Shown here in pieces: positions 11,511-23,319 of a stretch of 64,000 bases of DNA. This DNA comes from Manis javanica. Lineage: Eukaryota > Chordata > Mammalia > Pholidota > Manidae. The notes beneath the pieces are model-generated. The model was not told where the DNA came from and searched no databases. It saw nothing but the letters and a program-made list of their open reading frames with translations. Position 1 is the stretch's first letter. Every line of letters starts with the position of its first letter. Made by a program: the position numbers and the translations under genes. The stretch covers positions 88,584,001 to 88,648,000 of the forward strand of contig NC_133157.1 in the NCBI RefSeq assembly GCF_040802235.1, in the 5' to 3' direction.

Positions 11511-12590
11511 GGTGTTAATTCCAGTTCTTGTTCTTATAGCCTTGAATATCTCTTGAGCTTGTAAGGATTGTGAAGAATCTAGGATTTTACTCTGCTTACA
11601 AACTAGGAAGTTAGAATGTTAGTATTCTTGCATGCTAGCAGAAGACATGAGATTCCTGCATCAGAGACAAAGGACTTCATTACTGATGGCAAAAGCAGTA
11701 GGTATGGACAGGTACCCTATTTCCCCAAGTCCCACAGGGCCAACACAAGGAGTCCACAATGGATGCCTGTATGTGCAATTGGGTGGGTTATAGCACAGGA
11801 ACACACAGAGCTTAGGAGAGTCATCACTATGGTAGTAAGTGGAAAGAGCCCTGCTCTTTGTTACTGCAGATGCTACCTCATCTCTCAGGCTTACTATGCA
11901 AACACAACTGTGAGAACTGGCCCAGATAAAAAGTGGTCATCAAGCCCTTGTATTCTTGGCATGTCCATCAAGGACATGCAAAGACACTCAAGGCCAATTG
12001 CAGCTTGCCTCTTCCTACAGAGCTGTCATGTGCCAGGCACAGTGCTACAGGCTCAGTAGTGGAGTCCAAGAAGAAAAAAGGAAATTCCAATACAGGGTAT
12101 TAGGTGCTGGAATAAATACCAGAACACATGGAAGGTGGATGGAGTTGTACAAAAAGGGCGCCTGAGTTTTATAAGGAGGTTAGAGTCAGAGGAGGTCCAG
12201 ATGCCAGTAGAGAAGCAGCCTGAACCCACCTCTTTCCATGTACCACATAAAGAGCAATTCCTCCTGAGGGAGAACTGAGGAATGAAAGAATACCTTTTGC
12301 ATGAAGGATAGAAAGACTACATAAAAATGTCAGGAGAGACAAAGGCACAGTAAGGAAGGGAGCCCTGCAGTTAGGAGAGAGAGCACTGGGGACATGAGCT
12401 CAGATTTATGTGCCTTGAGGCACAGAAAAGTACCACAGTTTAAAAGGCAACTACACTGTAGGTGAAGGAAGCAACTTTCAAAACTAAAGTACTCACCAAA
12501 AAGCAGAAGAATTGCTGGAACTCTTTCCAGCATCAGAGATGCTGGTAAACACCACTGTTTATGCTCCCCTGTGAACACTGATAGTACAGA
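11511..12590. other. Intergenic DNA, no gene seen
   Basis: An open frame at 11616-12059 (147 codons) has no recognisable domain, splice context or conserved start, so I treat it as chance. Confidence 0.45.
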
Positions 12591-12599
12591 CAAGAACAG

Positions 12600-13445
12600 A
12601 GTTGGGGTGCATACACAGGCTCCAGACATAACTGGGGCAGACTCCCATCCCCTTCCCATGCTCAAATGTGCCCACCAGAGATCCAGCAGTCCCACCAAAG
12701 CAGCATCAGCATGGCACTCACCCAAATTTGTCCCACCTGTGTCCTCTCCATCCCTGGCTGCCCCATCAGCATGGCCCCAACAAGCTCTCACCCAGAGCCC
12801 CCTGGACTCTGCCCCAGGAGCCCTGGCACTGGGACACCCTCAGCCCACATTCACCTGGCCTCCAGTTGGCCAACCAAAACAACAGGCACACAGTTTACCT
12901 AGGGATCATCCCTAAACCCCATGCCTTCAAGACTGGGAGAGAACCTTTTGCCTAATTCATGGAATGCCAAAAGTTAAACAAAATGAGGAGAAATTGGTCT
13001 GTGCTCCAAACAAAAGAATAAGGCCAAACTTCAGAAAAAGAAATAAATGAAATCAAGTTAAGCAATCTGTCTGATAAAGAGTTCAAAGTAGTAGCTATAA
13101 AGATGCTCACCAGACTTGAGAGAAGAGTGGATGAGCTCAGGGAGGATTTCATCAAAGAGATAGAAAACATAAAAGAACCAATCAGAGATGAAGAACATAA
13201 TAAATGAAATGAAAAAATACACTATAGGGAATCAACAGCAGATTAAAGGATGTAGACCAGCAACTTGGAAGACAGAATAATGGAAAGCTCTCAAGCTCAG
13301 CAGTGGAAAGAGAGAGGAATAAAAAGAAATGAGGATAGGTTAAAGGAGCTTTGGGACAATATCAAACGTCCCAACATTTGTATTATAGGAGTCCCAGAAG
13401 GAGAAGAGAGAGAGAAAGGGTAGAAAACTTATTTGAAGGAAGTCA
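12600..13445 (+). mobile_element. Old L1 (L1MA-like): 5' UTR end and ORF1 remnant
   Basis: A C-rich stretch with a repeated CAGCATGGC-like phrase precedes the ORF1-like part. That part (about 12950-13445) carries the coiled-coil region (GATAAAGAGTTCAAAGTA, GAGATAGAAAACATAA) and the GGAGTCCCAGAAGGAGAAGA block typical of L1 ORF1. Many stops and small deletions show that it is far older than copies A and B. Confidence 0.75.
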
Positions 13446-13629
13446 GAATGTGTTTACAGAGGATTTGAGTTTAACTGATGCTTACATAAATGGCCAATAG
13501 GAATTCTGTATATGAAAAGGTGTAGGTACAGAAATGAGAGGCAGTTCTAGGAAGCATAAAATGCAGAGGCCAGGAGGTAAGAGAAGGATCAGTACAATTG
13601 GAAACATGAAATATTCAATGTATCTGGAA

Positions 13630-13910
13630 CTGGGAGTAAGAAGGGAGGGTGGTTAAGAAGATAATACTAGAGATAGGAGTCATATCTGGTGCTTTGATGT
13701 CTTATGAGGGAATTTGAATTTCTTCTTGAGTACAATGGACAGCCAAGGAAGACGGTTTTAGGGTAAGAAGTATTGGGATGAGTTTTTTTTTTTTTTTCAC
13801 AAAAATCTCCCTGGCTTCTGTGTAGAACAGATTTAATCACAGTCAAGCAGAAGCCAGTTTGGAGCCATTTGGGTAGAACAGGAAAAAGTTTGGTGACTAG
13901 GAGGGTGGAG
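13630..13910 (+). repeat. Ancient dispersed repeat-like segment, family not assigned
   Basis: The phrasing (GAATTTGAATTTCTTCTTGAG, then CAATGGACAGCCAAGGAAG, then TTGGGATGAG and CTCCCTGGCTTCTGTGTAGAA) matches a very common old mammalian repeat pattern also visible at 21455-21860. I cannot name the family with certainty. It sits between the ORF1 and ORF2 pieces of the old L1. Confidence 0.4.
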
Positions 13911-13954
13911 TCAAAAGATCTCTGGTATTGACAGAATTGAAGGAATAAACAGAC

Positions 13955-14592
13955 AGTTCTACAGTAATATTTGGAGATGCCAATACTCCACTTTCAATAA
14001 TAGAATATTGGACAGAAGATTAATAAGGAGACAGAAAGCTTGAACAACACTATAAACCAACTAGACCTAATGACATGCACAAAACACTAACCCAACAACA
14101 AAAGGATTCACATTTTTCTCAAGTATACATGGGATACTCTCCAAGACAGACCATATGACACTGACAAGTTTCAATGCACTTTAAAATATTGAAATCACAC
14201 TAAGTATCTTCTCTAACAACAATGGAATGAAGGTAGAGATCATGAGAAGAAAAATAGGAAAATTTACAAATATGTGGATATTAAATAACACATACCTATA
14301 CAACCTATGAGTCAAAGAAGAAATCACAAGGGAAATTAAATAATTAGAGGTAAATGAAAATGCAAACACAGCTTAACAAATTTATGGGATGCATCAATGG
14401 CAGAATCCAGAAGGAAATTTATAGCGGCAAACACCTGTATTAAACAAATAAGAAAGACCTGAAATCAATAATTTAATTTTATACCTTGAGGAGATGGAAG
14501 GGGTGAAAACCAGCAAACTCAACTCAAAGGAAACAGAAAGAAGAAAATAATAAAGACTGCAACAGAGTGAAATAAAATAGAGAATACAAAAC
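13955..14592 (+). mobile_element. Old L1 ORF2, endonuclease part
   Basis: The nucleotide order follows L1 ORF2 (GGAGATGCCAATACTCCACT, then AAAGGATTCACATTTTTCTC, then CAAATATGTGGATATTAAA, then GAAGGAAATTTATAG). It is full of stops. The L1 is interrupted at 14600 by the EIF1 pseudogene and resumes at 15201. Confidence 0.8.
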
Positions 14593-14599
14593 AATAGAG
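14593..14599 (+). repeat. Target-site duplication of EIF1 pseudogene, left
   Basis: AATAGAG here recurs at 15201-15207 directly after the pseudogene's A-rich tail, splitting one continuous L1 phrase. Confidence 0.65.
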
Positions 14600-15200
14600 A
14601 TCCCAGTTACTCCTCAACTCCCATCTTCTCCAGCCAGTGTCTTCCACAAGCCATTTCCTTTGAGGAAGGAGCTGTACCATATGTCTGCTATCCAAAACCT
14701 CCATTCTTTCAGCCCCTTTACTGATGCAAATAAGGGTGACGATCTGGTTCCTGCTGGCACTGACGATTATATCCATATTAGAATTCAACAGAGAAACAGC
14801 AGGAACACCCTTACTTCTGTCTAAGGGGTCACTGAGGATTACAATGAAAAGAAACTAGTGAAGGTGTTTAAGAAGAAATTTGCCTGAAATGGTACTGAAA
14901 TTGAGCATCCAGAATATGGAGAAGTAGTTCAGCTATAGGGTGATCAATACAAAAACATGTGCCAGTTCCTGGTAAAGACTGTAAAGATTGGACTGGCTAA
15001 GGGCAACCAGCTAGAGGTTCATGGCTCACTGAACCTTTAGTGAGGACTTTCTTGCAATAAGAAGAATTTCCCTTCTGTTTCTTGTCACAAGTTTAAAAAC
15101 CTCACAACTTGTATAATGTAATCACTTGGGGTCTGCTTTTAACGTGGACTCATGTAATTCCTTCATGCAATAAACTGAAAACAACCATTAAAAAATATAT
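14600..15200 (+). pseudogene. EIF1: EIF1 processed pseudogene (translation initiation factor 1)
   Basis: This is an intronless copy of EIF1 mRNA, the small SUI1-fold factor that enforces start-codon selection on the 40S ribosome. The order is a 5' leader, an ATG at 14681, coding similarity (MSAIQNLHSF, GDDLVPAGTDDYIHIRIQQR, KKLVKVFKKKFA, IEHPEYGEV, GLAKGNQLEVHG), the 3' UTR, AATAAA at 15169-15174 and a short A-tail. Codons 48, 69 and 86 are stops (TAA at 14822, TGA at 14885, TAG), and a few bases are inserted before GLAK. The stop codon and start of the 3' UTR are lost in a small deletion. The GLAK C-terminus favours EIF1 over EIF1B. A 7-bp duplication flanks it inside an old L1. It is certainly non-functional as a protein. 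Confidence 0.93.
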
Positions 15201-15835
15201 AATAGAGGAAATCAATGAGGTCAAAAGTTGGTTCTTTGAAAACCAACAAAACTCACAAACTGTAGCTAGACTGACAAAGAAAATAAGAGAGAAGATGCAG
15301 ATAACTAAAATCAAAAATTAAAGTTAGAACATTACCACTGACCAGACAGAAATAAAAAGGATCTTAAAAGGATTGGAAAGGATTATCTACAGGATAATCT
15401 ATATGACATGGACAAATGTTTAGAAACACACAAATTACCTAAATTGACCTAAAAGGAAATAGAAAGTCTCAACAGAGCTATAAGTAGAGATTGAGTCAGT
15501 AATCAAAACCCTTACAACAAAGGAAAGTCCAGGACCAGATGGCTTCACTGGTTAAATTCTACCAAACACCTAAAGGAGATAAACACCAAGTCTTCCAAAC
15601 TCTTCAAAAAAGATGAAGGAATATTTCTTAACTTATTCTATGAGACCAGTATTATCCTGATTCTAAGACCAGCTAAAGACATCACAAGGAAAGAAAATTT
15701 CAGACCAATATCCCTTATGAATAAAAATGCATAATCCAGAACAAAACACTAACAATCTGTATCTAATGGCACATTAAAAGGATTATATTCCATGACCAAG
15801 TGGGATTTATACCAGGAAGACAAGGTTCATATGCC
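15201..15835 (+). mobile_element. Old L1 ORF2, middle part
   Basis: The L1 continues from GAAATCAATGAGGTC and AGTTGGTTCTTTGAAAACC through the pre-RT region to CATGACCAAGTGGGATTTAT. The short frame at 15109-15321 is L1-derived, not a gene. The ERVL-type LTR interrupts it near 15835. Confidence 0.8.
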
Positions 15836-16596
15836 ATGAGTACGAGAGTATGCTTAATTCCTTTTGGGTTCCTGGACCTGATCCCAATGTGCATGTGGGT
15901 GGGAGGGGGTCTTTCCACACACACAATACCAAGCAATTCTCAGACACCAACAGGGTATCCAAGAACTCAATTCAATTCTGATGCTATCTGCCAGGAGACA
16001 CCACCAGATTCCCCAGGTTAAGGGCTCCGTCCTACAAGACTGCCCTCCACCCCCGACTTCAGAGTTGCAAGCTCCAGGCCGTTCCCTACCAGCTTCTGAC
16101 CTACCAGCTACAGACTGGAGGTTCCAGTGACATCCCCCTTAGGTATGATTAATTGCTAGAGTGGCTCACAGAACTCATGAAAACACTTACATTTACTAGT
16201 TTAATAATGGATACAAGTTAACAGCCAGATGAAGAGATACACAGGGAATGTCCCAAATAAAGGAGCTCTTATCCTAATGGAGCTCAGGGCCTGGCTCGGT
16301 GGCACGTGGAGGCATTCTGGTTCCCCAAGCATAGAAGCTCTCCTACTGAGAAGCAGGATCCAAGAGAGCAGAGGGCTCATCTGATGGATTTTTGTGAGGG
16401 CTTCATTGCATAGTCATGATTTACTAAATTATTGGCCATTGGCTGATTCAGCCTCTAGCCCTGACCTTGGGTGGGGCCCAGAAGTTTCTCATTAACATAA
16501 CAAGACACCCATTTCTCCTTTAAGACTCTGCGATGTTTTCAGGAACTGTGGATTAAGACAAATATATACTCTTATTGACTCATATAGCAATAAGAA
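15832..16596. mobile_element. ERVL-type LTR (MER21-like) nested in old L1
   Basis: A block unlike L1 separates two halves of one L1 phrase. It contains GGCTCACAGAACTCATGAAAA, ATGGATACAAGTTAACAGCCAG, GCTTCATTGCATAGTCATGA and TTGGCCATTGGCTGATT. These are landmarks of an ERVL-class LTR that I place near MER21. CATAT at both junctions may be the 5-bp target duplication. The family name is from memory of the consensus and is the weak point. Confidence 0.6.
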
Positions 16597-17204
16597 AATC
16601 AATAAATGTAATAAAATCACAGTAATAAAATGAAAGAAAAAACCCATATTTTTATCTCAGTTGATGCAGAAAAGGCATTTGACAATATCCAAAATGCATT
16701 CATGGTAAAAAAAATATTCTCAGAAAACTTAATTTCCCAATAGGATAAAAGGCATTTATGAAAAACCCTCAGCTAACATCATACTCAATGGTGAAAAGCT
16801 TTCCGTTAAGATCAGGAATGAGGCAAGGAATGCTCACATTCACCACTGTTACTCAACACTGTACTACCCAGAGCAATTAAACAAGAAAAAAAAACATTGA
16901 AAAGGAGGAAATAAGTAATATAACCATGGCATTATTCTACATATAGAAAATTCCAGAGTCCACAAAAAAGCTACTAGAGCTAATAAATGAATTTGGCCAA
17001 ATTTCAGGGGACTAGTTCAATACACAAAACTCAATTGTATTTTTATACACCCAAAATGAACAATCAGAAGGGGATTAAAAATCAATTAAAGAATAATAGC
17101 ATCTAAAAGGATAAAATACCTAGGAACAAATATAATCAGGGATGCAAAATACTTGTACATTGAAAATTACAAAATATTGCTGAAAAAAGTTAAGATCTAC
17201 ATAA
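16597..17204 (+). mobile_element. Old L1 ORF2, reverse transcriptase part
   Basis: The L1 resumes with AATGTAATAAAATCACAG. GTTGATGCAGAAAAGGCATT follows, then the region where the active-site motif should lie, and ATACCTAGGAACAAATATAA. Many stops and deletions are present. Confidence 0.82.
17192..17204 (+). repeat. Target-site duplication, left, 13 bp
   Basis: AAGATCTACATAA recurs at 17448-17460 and brackets the short L1 tail inserted between. Confidence 0.85.
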
Positions 17205-17447
17205 GCTAGGCAGAGAAAGACAAATACAATATGATTTCACTTATTTGTGGTATATAAAAACAAAGCAAAACAGAAGAAACAAAATAGCATTAGACTCATG
17301 GACTCTTGAGAAGTGACTATGGTTACCAGGGGGAGGGGTGGGGGTGGAGGGCGGGAGGAAGGGGAGGGGGGGCTGTTGAACCACTGTGAGGTACATTTGA
17401 AAAAATAAAATAAAATAAAAAATAAATAAATAAATAAATAAAAAATA
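17205..17447 (+). mobile_element. Short 5'-truncated L1 (3' end only)
   Basis: About 240 bases hold the end of an L1 ORF2 (AGGCAGAGAAAGACAAATA), a G-rich 3' UTR and a TAAA-type tail, flanked by an exact 13-bp duplication. A related piece lies at 22853-23050. It is younger than the L1 it landed in. Confidence 0.85.
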
Positions 17448-17460
17448 AAGATCTACATAA

Positions 17461-18335
17461 ATGGAAAGTCATTGCATGTCATGGACAGAATTACGTAAAG
17501 ATGTTAATTCTATAAGAGGTCTACAGATTTGATGAAATCCCTATCAAAATTCTAATGGCCTTTTTTTGCAGAAATAGAAAGCCAATCTTCAAATTGTTAT
17601 GGGGTTGCAAGGGTCTCCAGATAGCCACAGCAATCTTGAAAACAGAAGAATAGTGTTAAAGAATGCACACTTCCTGATTTTAAAACTTATTACAAAGGTT
17701 TCAAAATAGTGTGGTACTTGCATAAGGATAGACATAAAACCAATGGAATAGAATTGAGAGTTCAGAAAAAATTCATACATTTCCGGACTATTGGTTCTTG
17801 ATAAGGGTGCCAAGTCCATTTAATGGGAAAAGAATAGTTTCTCCAACAGATGGTGCAAAAGGATGAAATTAGACCCCCTACTTCACACCATATATAAACC
17901 ACAGAACTCTTAGAAGCATGGGGGTAAACTTTGAAGACATAAGGTTTGGCAATGGATTCCTAGATATAATACCAAAAGCACAAGTAACAAAGAAACAAAA
18001 ATTAGACAAATTGGCCTTCATCATATTTCAAATTTTTTTTGTGCATCAACGGGCACTACCAACTGAGTGAAAAGGCAATGCACACAATGGGAAAAATTCT
18101 TGGAAAATAATATATTTGACAAAGGTCCATTATCTGCAATATATAAAGAATTCTTACAACTCAACAACAAAAAAGACAACTCAAAAAAAAATGGTCAAAG
18201 GACTCAAATAGACATTCTTCAAAGAAGATATACAATTGGCTGATGGGTACATGAAAAGATGCTCAACATCACTCATTAGGGAAATGTTTATTAAAATCAC
18301 AATAAGATACCACTTCACACTCACCAGAATGGCTG
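17461..18335 (+). mobile_element. Old L1 ORF2, C-terminal part
   Basis: The old L1 continues (AGATTTGATGAAATCCCTAT, GGACTATTGGTTCTTGATAA, ATGAAAAGATGCTCAACATC) up to CACTCACCAGAATGGCTGAA. There the similarity ends, and L1 3' sequence reappears only at 19165. Confidence 0.85.
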
Positions 18336-19164
18336 AACTCCACATTTACTAGTTTCTCCTGAAACTGGGTTTTTGGATGCAAATTGAGAGAAACTTTGAT
18401 GGTAATGGTGCAAGAGGGGTGAGGCACATCTTCCTGTTGATTTAGCAACTGCTGTAGGCAAGGTCATAGCAATGTCAGATTTTTCTGCAGCAGCATTTCC
18501 GGAAGCCTGACACTTGTATTATTCTATCAATAAGCTGTGTCAAAACCTTTTATTCCAATCCTCACGATTCTGGGTTCTGATCACTTAGAGGACTTAACAC
18601 CCAAGAGAGAGATGTGTCTACTAGTTAACCAGCAATTATGTTTTTAAGCTTGGAGTTGAGACCACCAGCTGGCCATTTCAGGCTGCTTATGACCTTTGGT
18701 GAGCAGGTAATGAGTGGCTATGCCATTAGATGTCACAACTAATACTAATTATCAAGGGAAAATAAGGATGGTGTCACACATGGGAGTAAGGTGGACAATA
18801 TGAATGGACCTAATGGATTCCCTAAGGATGCCCTGATGCTCCTGAATTCTCTTTTCCATTCATAAATATCACTGAAAGTCTTAAAAGCAGTAACAACAAA
18901 GCTCAGATATTTCAGGGATGACTGTGTCAACCCACAGGGTCAAAGGTCAACTGAGGGATGACAAGGGGAATAAGAATTTTTAAGTTTTTCCTTACTGGAT
19001 TTGCTTATTCGAGCTCTGGGGGGGGGTCACAAAAACCATGGCCGTGTAAGTTTCCTGTATGTTCTTCCTTACTGCTTTAAGGGCAAAGAAAATTCTTTTA
19101 AATAATCTCTCTCCTTTTTACCATCAGAAGAGGTTTTCTTCCTTTCAGATTTATTGAGATGTAA
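18336..19164. other. Unassigned segment between L1 halves
   Basis: No intact frame is present. The position, between the ORF2 end and an L1 3' UTR, suggests an insertion, perhaps from an old ERVL internal region. No diagnostic motif was secured. Confidence 0.35.
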
Positions 19165-19556
19165 TTGCTCCTCAAAAAACTAAAAGTAGAAATACCATAC
19201 AACCCAACAGCTATACTTCTAGGAATGTACCCAAAGAAAACAAAATCTCTGATTGGAAAAGAAGGGACTGGTGGCTACCATGGGGGAGGGGCTGGGCTGG
19301 GCTGGTGAAATAGGTGAAGAGGATAAAGAGGCACCAAATCTCAATCATAATATAAATTTGTCCCAGGGATGAAAGGACAGCATCGACAATATAGTCAATA
19401 GTTTTGTAACATTTTTCTATGTTGACAGATAGTAATTGCAGTAGTTGAGGTGAGGATTTAATAATGTAGAGAGCTGTCAAATCACTATGTTGTATACTTG
19501 AAACCAATATAATATTGCACACCAAATATACATCAATAAAAAAGATGTAATTCACA
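19165..19556 (+). mobile_element. Old L1 3' end (L1MB/L1MC-like)
   Basis: The ORF2 tail (AAATACCATACAACCCAACAG) runs into a 3' UTR with GGTGGCTACCATGGGGG, ATGTTGTATACTTGAAACC and an A-rich end (ATCAATAAAAAAG). It may be the same element as 12600-18335. Confidence 0.75.
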
Positions 19557-21450
19557 TATAGCACTGTATAAATTATAGCTGTATATCATTATGATTTAAC
19601 TTACATACATTATGAAATTTTTCTTTTTTAGTTTCCTTTCTCCAGCTTACAAGAGGCATGTTGGTGCTCCATTTAGTCCTTTGATTAGAAAATATGGAGA
19701 TATGACCATTTTAGAAATGGTCATATCTAGAGATCCTGGATTTGGAACTGCATTCAGAAAAAAATAAGACTTTGGAGAAACAACAGATATCTTTTTGTTT
19801 TATGAAGGGAAGTTGCAATGCATTTGGCCAGGAGCGTTTATTTCAGAAGGCACGTATATGAAGGGGGGTGGTGAGAAGCTGAAGTGGTTCACTGTAGATA
19901 CTGCTCATTGTTTTTGGCCACCTGGCACCTGAACCTCATCCCAACATTTGGGGACCCACCATCTTGTGGTGCAGAACTACTGCTCCCACTCCTGAAGCCA
20001 GAATGCCGAGGCTCACCTGTGCTGGGTCACCAGGAACAACCACATGGGATGTCGATGCTGAACGTGTGCTGCTGGCCCTGCCAAGAGCACTTGCAGAGAA
20101 ACAGGAGGTTGCAGGCAGCATGCAGTGGGCTGGCAGGAAAGCGCGCAGCCTGCAGCACTGCAGGACTGGGAGCATCCGACAGCAGGCACGGCAGGTGGTT
20201 CCTGAAGCCTGTCCTTCCATAATGTGACCCTATTCCCTTTGTACTGAAGTGACTGGGAGGTGAGCATCTTAACCCATTACAAACACCTGCTTCAAGATGC
20301 TGGTGTCAAGGGTAGAGAGATTTAGGGAAGGAGATGACGAGACAATGTAGGGCTGAAGGTGGGTTCATTCCAATTATGGGAGAAAAACAGGGTGACAAAT
20401 TCTGGTTTTCCTACTGAAAAGTTCCCTGCATCTAGAGAACCCCCCACTCAGTAAACTGGGCTGGTTGGCAGCCACAGATTCATGTACTAACTCTATTCAG
20501 TCACTACTAAATGCTGGAGAGTTGTGCCCAGTGACAGAGCAGGGCTGTGGGGAGGGCAGAGAGCCAGAGCACTGGAGGAGGATGGTACCAGACCCGCATG
20601 GGAGGGCATCTTGGCCTTGGTGATGAAGAGGCAGAAAGGAGGCATGTGTGTCTGGGTGCCTCCAGTGATGGAAAGCAGCAGAAAATAGAGGGAGCTTATT
20701 CGACTTTCCCTGGGGGGCTGCAGCATGTGCAGTCACTTCCTGGGTCTGAGCAGGGAGGTGATGAGCTAGGAGGTCCAAGGAAAGCAGAAGTCTGCAGTCA
20801 TCCCCTGGGATGAGAGACAAAGCTCTTCAGGGACCCACTTGAAGCTGGACTTGGTGACATATAGCCATTCCTTAAGCATTCTCTTCTCCTTCCCCAAACT
20901 CCCGGAAAATGGCTAGAAAGGGGTAAGTTTCCAAATGCGTTAACCCCCCACGGCAAAGCGGGTAGGAGAGGAATCAGCCAAGGGTGAAAGATTTTAGCAA
21001 ACTGATGGCAAGAGGAACAGACCTTGCCAAGTGGAGGCAGCTGTCCTGCAGGCAGAGATTTCAGTGAAAAGGACTCAGTTTCCCCTCTGCAGATGCCAGG
21101 AGAGTCAGGGTCAATAGTGGGGGTGAAGTGGAGGCTACAGGTTGACAGTATTGGTCAAAAGTGTGGCATAAGACTGCTTCATTCCTCAGTCCTCTCCCTA
21201 TGCAGCCACTGTGTAAGTATTACCACCCATCACCAGGATGCCTGGAGTCTTCTTATCCAGAGAAACTACAGGAAAAATTTTCATATCTTCATATTTCTTG
21301 GACCTTGTGTGGCTTACCCTGTGGGAGCCCCATGGAGAGTCTAGGAGGGACATTTCCACAAAGGAAATCTGGGGATGGTATTCCCCAAAGAAATAGAAAT
21401 AAGAATGGGTGCTGGGCAGACAAATGGATGGGTATCCATCACTGGGGATG
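19557..21450. other. Intergenic DNA, no gene seen
   Basis: Several 80-110-codon frames on both strands overlap in GC-rich DNA at 19.9-20.8 kb. None has domain, splice or start-codon support. Confidence 0.45.
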
Positions 21451-21454
21451 ATTA

Positions 21455-21860
21455 TTTAAGAAAGAGAAGGAGAAAGCCATCAAAGTATTGGGTAGAATGC
21501 TCCAGGCAGAGGAAATGACATTGACAAAGGTCCTGGGGTGGGAAAGAGATTACTAAATTAAAAAAACTGAAGGAGGATTAGTGTGGCTGGAGCCTAAGGA
21601 ACAAGAGTGAGATGAATGTAAGAGACAGAAGAGAATGGATTTCATAGACCTTTGTGGATCATAGAATGTAACTTCTTTCCTGAGTAGATGAGAAGCTACT
21701 GAGGCAGGGCTGACTGCAGCCTGGCCATGTTTTATTCTGTGTGGGCAATTAGGATGCTGTGACAGGGCCACATGAAGATGAAGGTGGCTTGGACCAATGT
21801 GATGGCAGTGAGGACAGACATGGCTAGATAAGTGGTATGATTTAGGGGCCTCCCTTTATT
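21455..21860 (+). repeat. Ancient dispersed repeat-like segment, family not assigned
   Basis: The phrases GACAAAGGTCCTGGGGTGGGA, GTGTGGCTGGAGCCTAAGGA and GGTGGCTTGGACCAATGTGA are those of a widespread old mammalian repeat, related to the piece at 13630-13910. I cannot give the family name reliably. Confidence 0.45.
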
Positions 21861-21974
21861 ACTCAACAGCTAGAAGGGTCTCCTTAAACTGTTATTCAGG
21901 TGATGTTTGTTGAATGAATAAAGTTCTGATATACGGGTACTTTAGTGATCAGGTAATTAAACAGAAATTATCAT

Positions 21975-22140
21975 AATATTGTTTTATTTAATGTAATAAA
22001 CACTCATAAGAATTTACATATGAGGCAACTGAGGCCCAGAGAAGCCAAATGATTTGCCCAAAGCCACACAGCAATTAAGTGGCACCGTGGCTCCATATGT
22101 ACGCTCCCAATCTCATAACTCTGCTGCCTCTCTGTAGATG
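21975..22140 (+). repeat. MIR SINE
   Basis: The core GGCAACTGAGGCCCAGAGA, then GATTTGCCCAAAGCCACACA, then a CTGCTGCCTCTCTG end matches the MIR consensus in sense orientation. Confidence 0.85.
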
Positions 22141-22149
22141 TTTAGCTAT

Positions 22150-22850
22150 TTTGAAAAATTCAAAATAAACTTTTTTAAATGAAACATATAGGATACTGAA
22201 TCATTTGTAAGAAATAACCAAAGAATAAATTTATAAAAGAGGCTAGGTTGAGAATGAAGATTCAGTACAAACTTTCAATGGAAATTTTTAAGTAATGTGC
22301 CATCTATGATTGTATGCAGGAAATTATAGCAACAGGCAGTTATGACAGTTCATGTGAGTAAGCAGCAAGCCAAGATAAGGGGACTAGATTTAAGCACATA
22401 ATTTAATATGCAGCTCAGTGGGCAAGAGACAGACAATGCACAGCAAAGGCAGTAACTGTAGGCACTGACCAGCAGAGGAATTCTGCACACAGCTCCTCTC
22501 AGGGCTGCTGGTGGATGCCGGTCCTGCAGACTATGTGACCTTGGCAGGAAAAGGTGGTAATCCCCCTAAGCCAGCAGTGGCAGCTGCTCTAGGGGAAGGT
22601 GGAATGCAACTTCAAATTGCCAATGCCTTCTTTGCTTCTAGTTTGAGAATTCAGAAATATGATCTCCGGAAATAACGCAATTCCTTCCATTTGGCCCAAG
22701 ATCACTGAGATGTGGGCCTCAGTTTCCATATATTAACAAGTGGGCCCTGTGCTCTCCTTGGCTTTAATGGGATCAGCCACATTGATGCCATGATTATGTG
22801 TCAAACAGCTGAATTGGAGTTTTACTTGTTTACTGACGTTTATTTTTAAA
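22150..22850. other. Intergenic DNA, no gene seen
   Basis: No frame, RNA gene or repeat was recognised. Confidence 0.4.
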
Positions 22851-22852
22851 GA

Positions 22853-23052
22853 CAAATATCATATGATTTCACTTATTAGTGGAATACAAAAGCAAAGCAA
22901 AACAGAAGGACCAAAGCAGCATTAGACTCATAGACACTGAGACACTGAGAAGTGACTAGTTGTTACCAAGGGGGAGGGGAGCATGTGGAGGGAGGGGTGG
23001 TAGAGGGACTGTTGAACCACTGTGATGTACACTTGATAATAACAAAAAAAAA
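22853..23052 (+). mobile_element. 5'-truncated L1 3' end
   Basis: It shares the phrases AAGACAAATATCATATGATT, GCATTAGACTCATAGACA, GGGGGAGGGG and CTGTTGAACCACTGTGATGT with 17205-17447 and ends in a short A-run. It is the same subfamily, at a second site. Confidence 0.8.
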
Positions 23053-23319
23053 TACACATCTTTTTGTGTTATGTACTTTGTGTCAACTGATGTTAAACCT
23101 TGGAGAAATATATATAGTAAAAAGTGAAAGTCTGACCCACACTGACCACTATTCCTGTAGCCCAGAGGTGACCCAATAAGCAATCGGGGGTCTGTCCTTC
23201 TAGATTTGCTGCATGTGTACTACACATTTTTGTCTTTAGAAATGAGTGGGATAGATCATGTTCCCTACAAAGGTCTACTTTTTACTTATTATATTACTGC
23301 CCTTTTTCAACCTCAATAT

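Noticed and set aside
11616-12059. 147-codon frame as a possible gene
   Set aside because: No recognisable motif, no promoter or splice context, lies in repeat-rich intergenic DNA.
15109-15321. 70-codon frame across the EIF1 pseudogene and L1
   Set aside because: Starts in the EIF1 3' UTR and runs into L1 ORF2. A chance fusion frame.
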